Below the pieces are notes generated by a model. The model had not been told where the DNA came from and made no database searches. It saw only the letters and a program-made list of their open reading frames with translations. Below are positions 8,142-14,352 of a stretch of 15,892 nucleotides of DNA, one piece after another. How positions within the stretch are numbered: the first letter of the stretch is position 1; each line of letters starts with the position of its first letter. This stretch comes from Lachnospiraceae bacterium (GTDB lineage Bacteria > Bacillota_A > Clostridia > Lachnospirales > Lachnospiraceae), in the NCBI GenBank assembly GCA_017620055.1, contig JAFZRD010000179.1, positions 1 to 15,892 on the forward strand, in the 5' to 3' direction. Made by a program: the position numbers and the translations under genes.

Positions 8142-9151
8142 TACATCTCTTTCCAGGAACTTGGCAGGAACAGTTCGTTGAACACGGCGACCGCATACCT
8201 GTCGGACATCGACGAAACATAATCGCATACGGCTCTCTCGAGACTTGTTCCGCGCTTCTCCATAAGGGCCGTGTACTCTTCCGGAAGCTTTTCCGGATTG
8301 TGCAGGAAGTGGTCGTAGAGAAACTCCACAAGGCGTTCGGCTTTGGTCTCCTCGCTCTTGACCCTCGGATTCGTATATACGTTGTCAAACATGAACTGCC
8401 GCAGTTCCTTCATGGCCTCGGCGATCTCGTCCGACATGCATATATCGTCCTTATCTTCCGAATTGCGGATTATATCGTGCGTAAAGCAGTCAAACCGTTT
8501 CGTCGTCGTATCTCCGAGAGTGTTGCGAAGATGCCTCGGGATATCCTCCTCGCACAGTATCTTGCCCCTTATCGCATCATCCATATCGTGGTGGATGTAG
8601 GCGATCTTGTCGGAGAACCGCACGATCCTGCCTTCGAGAGTTGACGGCATTCCCTTCGTCTTGTGATTGAGTATCCCGTCCCTTACCTCACGGGTAAGAT
8701 TAAGGCCCGCTCCGCGCTTTTCCAGCACCTCAACGACACGAACAGACTGCACGTTGTGCTCGAACCCTTCCGGGCACACCCTCGCGAGCGCACGCTCACC
8801 CGCATGACCGAAAGGAGTATGTCCTATGTCATGCCCGAGCGCGATAGCCTCCGTAAGGTCCTCGTTCAGCCGCAGGGCCTTCGCAATGGTTCTCGCATTC
8901 TGTGATACTTCAAGGGTATGTGTCAGACGTGTTCTGTAATGATCGCCTTCGGGCGCCAGGAATACCTGTGTCTTGTCCTTAAGTCTTCTGAAGGAATTGC
9001 TGTGAAGTATCCTGTCACGGTCTCTCTGGTATACAGGCCTTATATCACACTCTTCCTCTTCGATATCCCGGCCTTTCGAATCCATGCTCTTTGACGCATA
9101 GGGTGAAAGATACCGGTTTTCCCACTGTTCGATCTCTTCCCTGATTCTCAT
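8141..9151 (-). CDS. dgt: Deoxyguanosinetriphosphate triphosphohydrolase-like HD protein
   Basis: A 336-residue HD-superfamily hydrolase of the dGTPase type, which releases triphosphate from dNTPs; the exact dNTP preference in Firmicutes members varies. The HD metal ligands are visible: H78 in TRLTHTLEV, H107-D108 in ALGHDIGHTPFGH, and D181 in VRFSDKIAYIHHDMDD. The length fits the short dGTPase-like type of Gram-positive bacteria. The ATG at 9151 is preceded by GTGGAGA with about nine bases of spacing. It is the first gene of the packed block leading to dnaG and rpoD, with an AT-rich intergenic gap in front. Its place at the head of a primase-sigma operon suggests coordinated control of dNTP level and priming, which is inference. 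Confidence 0.92.
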   Translation of the reverse strand: MRIREEIEQWENRYLSPYASKSMDSKGRDIEEEECDIRPVYQRDRDRILHSNSFRRLKDKTQVFLAPEGDHYRTRLTHTLEVSQNARTIAKALRLNEDLTEAIALGHDIGHTPFGHAGERALARVCPEGFEHNVQSVRVVEVLEKRGAGLNLTREVRDGILNHKTKGMPSTLEGRIVRFSDKIAYIHHDMDDAIRGKILCEEDIPRHLRNTLGDTTTKRFDCFTHDIIRNSEDKDDICMSDEIAEAMKELRQFMFDNVYTNPRVKSEETKAERLVEFLYDHFLHNPEKLPEEYTALMEKRGTSLERAVCDYVSSMSDRYAVAVFNELFLPSSWKEM

Positions 9152-9207
9152 AAAAAAATGTCTCCACTCTTTATATTACGCGAAGACACTTCTTTTCCTT
9201 TTTATTT

Positions 9208-9235
9208 TGTGATGAATTTTTAAAAATGTGATGAA
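9208..9235 (-). repeat. Two direct 9-bp repeats TTCATCACA, 19 bp apart, in the dgt leader
   Basis: On the minus strand TTCATCACA occurs at 9235-9227 and again at 9216-9208. The period of 19 bp is near two helical turns, and both copies lie in the AT-rich gap of 89 bp between the carboxypeptidase and dGTPase genes. They flank the weak -10 candidate at 9222-9217, so they could be a tandem operator. The gap also holds a 4-bp GAAG/CTTC mini-hairpin at 9182-9192. Nothing identifies the binding protein. Confidence 0.4.
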
Positions 9236-9244
9236 AAATGTCAG
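9217..9244 (-). promoter_or_regulatory. Weak candidate sigma-A promoter for the dgt-dnaG-rpoD run
   Basis: CTGACA (9244-9239) overlaps the carboxypeptidase stop codon, with a 16-bp spacer and TAAAAA (9222-9217). The -35 matches five of six consensus bases and the -10 four of six. The AT-rich surroundings support a promoter, but other registers are possible. Confidence 0.3.
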
Positions 9245-10467
9245 TTTCCTTCGTCAGACGGCCCGTTTTCGGCTTCTTCGGACTCTTTGGCGGTATCGAC
9301 ACCGCTCGGGTCGTATCCGGGCATATACTTCCTGTAGAGGCCCACATGATCGTATATGCACCTCCAGCTGCCCGTGGACATGCCCGTAACAACGATAAGG
9401 TCGCACCCGTTCCCGTCCGAGGCATAGCTTGCGGCGCAGTTACCCGATTCCTTGACGTATCCGGTCTTGGCGCATGTGATAGTGCCGCCGATCGGCTTGT
9501 CCTCCGCACGCCGCAGAAACCAGTTCGATATCTCTATGCCGTCAGGATGCTGCTCGGTCGGTGTTGTGGAGTATACCCTCGTCGAGAGTACTTCCCGGCA
9601 AAGTGGATTGGCGATCGCCGCACGCAGTATCATCGCCATATCGTAAACGGTGCAGTAATGATCGTTGTCAAACAGGCCGACACAGTTCGTGAAGTGCGCG
9701 CTGTCCGAAAGGCCGAGTGTTTCAAGCTTCTTGTTCATCAGATCGACGAACGCTTCGTGGCTTCCCGCAACATATGTGGCAAGCCCGACAGCCGCATCCG
9801 CGCCTGAAGGCAGGATCGTCCCGTAGAACAGATCCTTGACCTTTACCGTCTCGTTATCAAGGAATCCGACCCTGCTCGCGCCGTGACTGCTGCTGTAATA
9901 ATTGATCTCGGGAGTTATCGTGAACTCGTCTTCAAGAGAATCTTCCGCGATGTTCTCGGCCGCAACGAGAACCGTCATGATCTTCGTCATCGACGCGGGA
10001 TACATCATCGTCTTCGCGTCTCTTGCGGCAAGTATCGTTTCGTTGTTGATGTCGACTACGATACCGTACTTGCTTATTATGTCCTCGCCCATGCCTTCGG
10101 TGCTGTCGGTCATCTGAGCGAAGTACTGTGTGCTCTTGAGGCGCTCGAACTCTTCGGCTTTCTGCCGCTGCTCCTCGACAACCGTCAGATCCACGATCGG
10201 GTGTGCGGCAAAGAACACCGGCCTTTTGGCGAGAAGTTCTTCAAGTTCGCGAAGCTGATTGAATTTGGAGATATCCGCAAAGACAAGAATGAGGATCCCG
10301 ATGAGGAATCCCAGATGAACGGACAGCCTGCCTATCTTCCTGGCGTACCATATCTGCTTTTGTCTGTATCGGTATGCGGCGAGCTCCTCTTCGTCCTGCT
10401 TGGCCTGCATCTTGCGAAACAGCAGATCCTCAAGCTCGCGCCCCAGTTCCAGTCTGATGGTATACAT
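9241..10467 (-). CDS. Membrane-anchored D-alanyl-D-alanine carboxypeptidase (S11/PBP5-like) with altered SxN motif
   Basis: A 408-residue serine carboxypeptidase-type penicillin-binding protein acting on peptidoglycan stem peptides outside the membrane. The acylation motif is PASMTKIM (S159, K162) and the third motif is AKTGYV (K334-T-G). The second motif, usually S-x-N, reads PSGADAA (S221-G-A), so the asparagine is replaced. There is no classical cleavable signal peptide: residues 1-47 are charged, then one membrane segment (about 48-66) would place the enzyme outside as a type II anchored protein. The C-terminus is an acidic tail, not an obvious amphipathic anchor. I chose the ATG at 10467 (MYTIRLELGR), two bases after the HD-GYP stop. 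A GTG at 10503 would add 12 residues inside that gene and has no ribosome site. It is cotranscribed with the HD-GYP gene. Confidence 0.87.
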   Translation of the reverse strand: MYTIRLELGRELEDLLFRKMQAKQDEEELAAYRYRQKQIWYARKIGRLSVHLGFLIGILILVFADISKFNQLRELEELLAKRPVFFAAHPIVDLTVVEEQRQKAEEFERLKSTQYFAQMTDSTEGMGEDIISKYGIVVDINNETILAARDAKTMMYPASMTKIMTVLVAAENIAEDSLEDEFTITPEINYYSSSHGASRVGFLDNETVKVKDLFYGTILPSGADAAVGLATYVAGSHEAFVDLMNKKLETLGLSDSAHFTNCVGLFDNDHYCTVYDMAMILRAAIANPLCREVLSTRVYSTTPTEQHPDGIEISNWFLRRAEDKPIGGTITCAKTGYVKESGNCAASYASDGNGCDLIVVTGMSTGSWRCIYDHVGLYRKYMPGYDPSGVDTAKESEEAENGPSDEGN

Positions 10468-10469
10468 AC

Positions 10470-12551
10470 TTATCTGTGTATCCTGATATCGGTAAGTGCG
10501 CACTGATCACCGGTCAGTGCCGCATATACCTGTCTGTCGGCGCCGATATATGTCGTGTTGGTGATCGTAATACCGTGATTGACGGTGTGCATTATGATCC
10601 TGTCAGCCTTCCTGTCAAACGAGATCTTCGAATCATATCCGGCCTTGTTTGTCTCTTTCCATTCTTCCCAGCCGACAAAATCATCGTTCCGGTCGACAAC
10701 GAGTTCATTCTTGACTTCGTCCTCGTACGATTCCCAGTTCTCCCCGTCAAGTCTGACAAGAGCGAGTTCGAGATATCCTTTTCCTCCGACCTTGCCGTCC
10801 TCCGAAGTATATATGTTGATGAACGGACAGTGCCATATGAGCCTTGCCGTCGGAAGGCTCATCGCATGGAAACTTATGACCATCTTGTCGGTCACGGGTA
10901 TTCCTTCGGTCGTTTCCGTCCTGTAACCGTCCACCTGAACGTTCGGGATATCTCCCTCGTTTTCTTCGATATAACTTATGAGAGGAGCGATCCTCGGGAT
11001 ATAGTCCTCCCCGACCGTCTCTTCCGTCTTGTCTATCGATACATCCTTTAAGATGCAGTGCTGCCCGGTAAGTGCGATGTATGCAAACCTGGCGGAATCC
11101 GGCAGTGCTATGATAACGTTTCGGATGTTGTTTCCGTCATCGAACTTGATCGCCACATGATCTTTGACCTTGACCGCCTCAACGAGATAACGTATTCCTT
11201 CATGATCGTTCCCCATAAGCGTCTCTTCTATCGGATCGTGCGTAACATCCGTCCTGCTGTCTCTTGCTCCGGAAACTGTGACCCTTCCGTCAAACCTTAT
11301 CTCGGCATACTCGAAATAGTTCAGGTTCCTGATCATCCTCGGATCATCGTGGACACGTCCGTCAAGTGAATCAAACAATATGATAGAGGGGATATCATCT
11401 TCACCGGCATCCTCACCCGTTGCCACACAGTTAAGACGTATACGCGTGATGCTCGGAGTAACGATTATGCCTTCGGATATCTCGTCCCTGTATTCGGTGC
11501 GGTTCAGTTCATTCCTTCCCGCAAGTTCCTTGACCTCTTTGCGTTCCTTCATCCTGTACTCGGAATCGATATCTATAAGATGCTGCATGGCCTTGGCTAT
11601 ATCGGGATCGAACTGTGCCCCGGCTCCCTTTACGATCTCCTCGCGCACTATCTGCTGCGGCATCGCATCCCTGTAGCTTCTGTTTGATGACATCGCATCA
11701 TATGCATCGGCTACCGATATTATCCTTGCGATCTCGGGTATATCACTGCCTTTGAGCTTATCCGGATATCCCTTGCCGTCATATCTCTCATGGTGGTAGT
11801 TGGCGCCGATCGACAGATACGGATATTCACTTATACCGGACAGTATCTGCTTGCCGAGGACCGAATGCTTCTTGATCTCTTCGTATTCCTCTTCCGTGAG
11901 CTTTCCGCACTTGTTCAGTATATGGTCCGCTATACCTATCTTTCCTACGTCATGAAGAAGTGCCGAATAATATATCTCCTTGCATTCCTCGTCACTCTTG
12001 CCCAGAAGCATCCCGAGCTTCTGCGAATACTCCGCAACTCTCTGCGAATGGCCTCTCGAGTATTCGTCCTTCGCATCGATCGCATTTACGAGTGCCGTTG
12101 CGGTCTGCTCGAACAGTCTTTCCGCCGCATGCTGTCTCTCCTTGAGCGCCTCGACCTCAGCCGCCTGATATTCACGTATCATCCTGTTCCTGCGATGTAT
12201 CATGACCACAACGGTGATGACAAGTATATTACTGAAAAATCCCGGAATGCTCGATGTATAATTGCCCCTCAGGAAATTGACGATGATCATCGGGAACTGT
12301 CCTATGCTCAGGATAAGAGCGATTATATACCCTATCCTGACCGAATAGACCGACGCGATTATAAGGCACATTCCTCCAAGCGATGAGAGAACACCCGTAA
12401 ACGCGGCTGCCGGAATCTCGTGTCCCGATATCGACAGAACAACACCTGACCTTGCGGCTATCACGATCAGGATCGTTGATGCGATATACAACGCGATAAG
12501 TATCACATACAGTATTATCTTTTTCTTTCTGTTTTCGTTTCTTTCCTTCAA
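10470..12551 (-). CDS. Membrane HD-GYP domain protein with a duplicated unknown C-terminal domain
   Basis: A 693-residue protein. Residues 11-119 hold about four membrane segments, followed by a short helical linker. The HD-GYP domain covers about 145-330: RGHSQRVAEYS, LLHDVGKIGI (H200-D201) and NYHHERYDGKGYP (H253/H254 and G261-Y-P). Such domains usually hydrolyse cyclic di-GMP, with some acting on other cyclic dinucleotides; the key residues are intact. Residues about 340-693 are not a family I recognise and appear to contain two copies of one beta-rich domain, each ending in a YxALTGxxCxLxD motif (491-503 and 676-688). The start is most likely TTG at 12551, with GGAGG at 12563-12567. The much longer upstream open frame runs through a terminator into the chemoreceptor gene and is rejected. 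The next in-frame ATG is about 60 codons inside, within the membrane region. The carboxypeptidase follows after two bases. Confidence 0.88.
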   Translation of the reverse strand: MKERNENRKKKIILYVILIALYIASTILIVIAARSGVVLSISGHEIPAAAFTGVLSSLGGMCLIIASVYSVRIGYIIALILSIGQFPMIIVNFLRGNYTSSIPGFFSNILVITVVVMIHRRNRMIREYQAAEVEALKERQHAAERLFEQTATALVNAIDAKDEYSRGHSQRVAEYSQKLGMLLGKSDEECKEIYYSALLHDVGKIGIADHILNKCGKLTEEEYEEIKKHSVLGKQILSGISEYPYLSIGANYHHERYDGKGYPDKLKGSDIPEIARIISVADAYDAMSSNRSYRDAMPQQIVREEIVKGAGAQFDPDIAKAMQHLIDIDSEYRMKERKEVKELAGRNELNRTEYRDEISEGIIVTPSITRIRLNCVATGEDAGEDDIPSIILFDSLDGRVHDDPRMIRNLNYFEYAEIRFDGRVTVSGARDSRTDVTHDPIEETLMGNDHEGIRYLVEAVKVKDHVAIKFDDGNNIRNVIIALPDSARFAYIALTGQHCILKDVSIDKTEETVGEDYIPRIAPLISYIEENEGDIPNVQVDGYRTETTEGIPVTDKMVISFHAMSLPTARLIWHCPFINIYTSEDGKVGGKGYLELALVRLDGENWESYEDEVKNELVVDRNDDFVGWEEWKETNKAGYDSKISFDRKADRIIMHTVNHGITITNTTYIGADRQVYAALTGDQCALTDIRIHR
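10473..11474 (-). repeat. Tandem duplicated protein domain in the HD-GYP C-terminus
   Basis: The protein segment about residues 360-507 (11474-11031) and about 540-693 (10934-10473) share a C-terminal block: YIALTGQHCILKDVSI in copy 1 and YAALTGDQCALTDIRI in copy 2, 185 residues apart. Preceding strands can also be lined up loosely, with alternating hydrophobic residues. Nucleotide identity is low, so this is an old duplication seen at protein level. The exact boundaries are approximate. Confidence 0.6.
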
Positions 12552-12562
12552 GGTGTACTCTT

Positions 12563-12567
12563 CCTCC
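12563..12567 (-). promoter_or_regulatory. Shine-Dalgarno site GGAGG for the HD-GYP gene
   Basis: GGAGG directly abuts the U tract of the terminator ahead of it and lies 11 bases before the TTG at 12551. It decides the start, because the other in-frame TTG (overlapping the site itself) cannot be used with it. Confidence 0.55.
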
Positions 12568-12605
12568 AAAGAAAAGCACCTGACACACGTCAGATGCTTC
12601 CCTTT
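12568..12605 (-). terminator. Intrinsic terminator after the chemoreceptor gene
   Basis: On the minus strand AAGCATCTGAC (12599-12589), loop GTGT, then GTCAGGTGCTT (12584-12574), forming an 11-bp stem with one GU pair, followed by the T-rich run TTTTCTTT. Pairing of the flanking A-rich and T-rich runs could extend the stem to 17 bp. It lies 23 bases after the chemoreceptor stop and immediately before the ribosome site of the HD-GYP gene, so read-through would be needed for cotranscription. Confidence 0.85.
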
Positions 12606-12621
12606 TTTGAAGTAAAGCTTT

Positions 12622-12630
12622 ATATTATCA
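12622..12630 (-). promoter_or_regulatory. Possible extended -10 element upstream of the HD-GYP gene
   Basis: TGATAATAT (12630-12622) has the TG-n spacing of an extended -10 and overlaps the chemoreceptor stop codon. No -35 is evident 17 bp upstream (ATCTGG). If used, transcription would start near 12615 and the terminator hairpin would sit inside the leader of the HD-GYP mRNA. Confidence 0.3.
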
Positions 12631-14280
12631 CAGTTTGAAGAATTCCAGATCCGTATCGAGCTTTGCGGAAACCGCCATGAGTTCTTCGGATGAATCGGCA
12701 AGTCTGCCGAGATTGGAATTGATCTCCGCCATTGCGGCCGATGTCTCCTCGGTTGAAGCGGCATATTCTTCCGAGATTGCCGAAAGTGCATTGACCGCAT
12801 CAACGATAACGACCTTCGACGCATCGCATTCCTCGGTAAGAGCCGAGATGTTGTTAACGCCGTCGACCGTCGAACTTACTCCGTCGATAAGAGCATTGAT
12901 CTTCTCAACCGTATCGGTGAGCACCTGAGTAACGTTGCTGCCTATGCTGCTGACTTCTTCAGCCTTGATGCTTGCCTTTTCAGCCTGCTCAAGAAGCGTC
13001 TTCATCTCATCCCTGATCTCATTTGCCGTCTGCGAAGACTCTGTCGCAAGACTTCCGATCTCCTCTGCAACGACCGCGAATCCTCTTCCGGCTTCGCCTG
13101 CTCTTGCAGCTTCTATCGAAGCATTGAGTGCCAGCAGGTTCGTCTGGGAAGCGATGTTCGTGATACCGTCGACCTTCTCGTTGACGTTCTTGACTGCCTT
13201 GTTCGTCTCCTGCATCGTGTTGCTGATCTCGTTAACGGCCTGTTCCATCGAATCCATGTTCTCGGACAGCTGCTGAAGAGCCTCAACCGATGCCTGGGAT
13301 GCATCACTCATATCCGCTGCGGATGCCGCAAGTGACTCTGCATTCTCGGCAACAGTACGGATCGCTGCCGAAAGAGTATCAACGTTCTTGGAAGCCTTGT
13401 CAAGCGATTCGCTCTGTTCAAAAGCACCCTTACTCATCTCCTGGATAGCCGTCAGAACGCCGTCCGCCGTATCCTTAATGAGTCTCGAAGTTTCATTCAC
13501 ATCTCCGGACTGGTTCCTTGTCGTGTTGGAGATTGCCTTGATATCGTTAACAACACCGGACAGAACATCGATAAGGGAGTTGGAACTGTCAAGCATCTGA
13601 CCGATCTCGTCGGATCTGCCGCTGTCATTGTCGGCCTTCTCAAACTCACCTTCGGCAAGTCTGTTGATAACTTTATTGATCTGCATTACGGCATTGACGA
13701 TGCTGTTTGCGATTATGAACACTATTATTATCGTAACTATTATGATGACAACGCCGATCACAACAACCGATACGATACTGCTTCTGATAGTTGCGTTCAT
13801 ATCCGCAGTAGGCTTTCCGGCAAATGCCATACCGGTTATCTTGCCGCTCGCATCCTTGATCGGTGTATATGCAACACAGTACTCCTTGCCGGCAACATCC
13901 GTCTTCTCCGATGTGAAACGCTTGCCCTGCTTGAGCACGGCCTCAACAACCTCGGGGGCAGCCTGCGTACCTATCGGACGTGTTCCGTCGGCTTTAACGA
14001 CCGATGTCGAAGCTCTCGTGTCACCTTCGAACCTTGTGAAATCGTAACCCGTCGATGCCTTGCATGCATCCTCAAGTTCATTGGTGGTCAGATCCATATC
14101 GGTGATGGCGATCTGTTCCCTGAACATCTCAGCCGAAGCCATCAGGCCGTCCAGCGCCTGATCCATCATTCCCGATTTCAGTTTAATGCCGATGACGATA
14201 AGAAGAACGGTTCCGATGATCGCAACAGGAAGAACCGACATCAGCAGCAACTTCCACCTTATAGAAAGACTTTTTTTCAT
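12628..14280 (-). CDS. Methyl-accepting chemotaxis protein with a single-Cache-type sensor
   Basis: A 550-residue transmembrane chemoreceptor. Membrane segment 1 is about residues 10-33, the outside sensor is about 34-166, and segment 2 is about 167-192. The sensor ends in [20 protein letters not shown], the pattern of small Cache domains that bind small molecules. A HAMP linker covers about 192-245. The cytoplasmic signalling coiled coil follows, with the highly conserved hairpin tip [20 protein letters not shown] (377-396), then [12 protein letters not shown], which contacts CheA and CheW. There is no C-terminal pentapeptide for CheR/CheB docking; the protein ends LEFFKL. The ATG at 14280 has GGGAGAGG six bases upstream. 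A strong promoter lies just ahead and a terminator just behind, so it is a monocistronic gene. No che or flagellar genes are in the window. Confidence 0.95.
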   Translation of the reverse strand: MKKSLSIRWKLLLMSVLPVAIIGTVLLIVIGIKLKSGMMDQALDGLMASAEMFREQIAITDMDLTTNELEDACKASTGYDFTRFEGDTRASTSVVKADGTRPIGTQAAPEVVEAVLKQGKRFTSEKTDVAGKEYCVAYTPIKDASGKITGMAFAGKPTADMNATIRSSIVSVVVIGVVIIIVTIIIVFIIANSIVNAVMQINKVINRLAEGEFEKADNDSGRSDEIGQMLDSSNSLIDVLSGVVNDIKAISNTTRNQSGDVNETSRLIKDTADGVLTAIQEMSKGAFEQSESLDKASKNVDTLSAAIRTVAENAESLAASAADMSDASQASVEALQQLSENMDSMEQAVNEISNTMQETNKAVKNVNEKVDGITNIASQTNLLALNASIEAARAGEAGRGFAVVAEEIGSLATESSQTANEIRDEMKTLLEQAEKASIKAEEVSSIGSNVTQVLTDTVEKINALIDGVSSTVDGVNNISALTEECDASKVVIVDAVNALSAISEEYAASTEETSAAMAEINSNLGRLADSSEELMAVSAKLDTDLEFFKL

Positions 14281-14286
14281 GAAATA

Positions 14287-14296
14287 CCTCTCCCTT
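14287..14296 (-). promoter_or_regulatory. Ribosome binding site of the chemoreceptor gene
   Basis: AAGGGAGAGG lies six bases before the ATG at 14280 and is the best-placed start signal for this gene. Confidence 0.7.
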
Positions 14297-14319
14297 CTGA
14301 AGTTTAATAACTAACTTAT

Positions 14320-14348
14320 AATATATAATGTGACACCCGCATTGTCAA
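14320..14348 (-). promoter_or_regulatory. Sigma-A-type promoter of the chemoreceptor gene
   Basis: A perfect -35 TTGACA (14348-14343), a 17-bp spacer and a -10 TATATT (14325-14320, five of six consensus bases). The -35 begins five bases after the stop codon of the S41-like gene. The predicted start is near 14313, giving a leader of about 33 bases. The -35 and spacer also contain an imperfect inverted pair, TGTTGACA and TGTCACA, which could be an operator. Confidence 0.75.
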
Positions 14349-14352
14349 CATT

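Noticed and set aside
8142..8228. 29-codon extension of the primase
   Set aside because: It lies entirely within the dGTPase gene; the zinc-ribbon protein family starts close to MYYPDEIV and a ribosome site precedes the ATG at 8141.
9171..9509. Minus-strand 112-codon frame spanning the carboxypeptidase end and the dgt leader
   Set aside because: It is out of frame with a well-supported enzyme gene, rich in Arg/Thr/Pro, and ends in low-complexity AT-rich intergenic sequence.
12552..12627. Cyclic di-GMP riboswitch ahead of the HD-GYP gene
   Set aside because: The leader is too short and holds only a simple terminator hairpin, with none of the conserved GEMM-type blocks.
12552..12824. 91-codon N-terminal extension of the HD-GYP frame
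   Set aside because: It runs back through the terminator and into the chemoreceptor gene, and is rich in Arg, Ser and Pro as is usual for shadow frames. The GGAGG site supports TTG at 12551.
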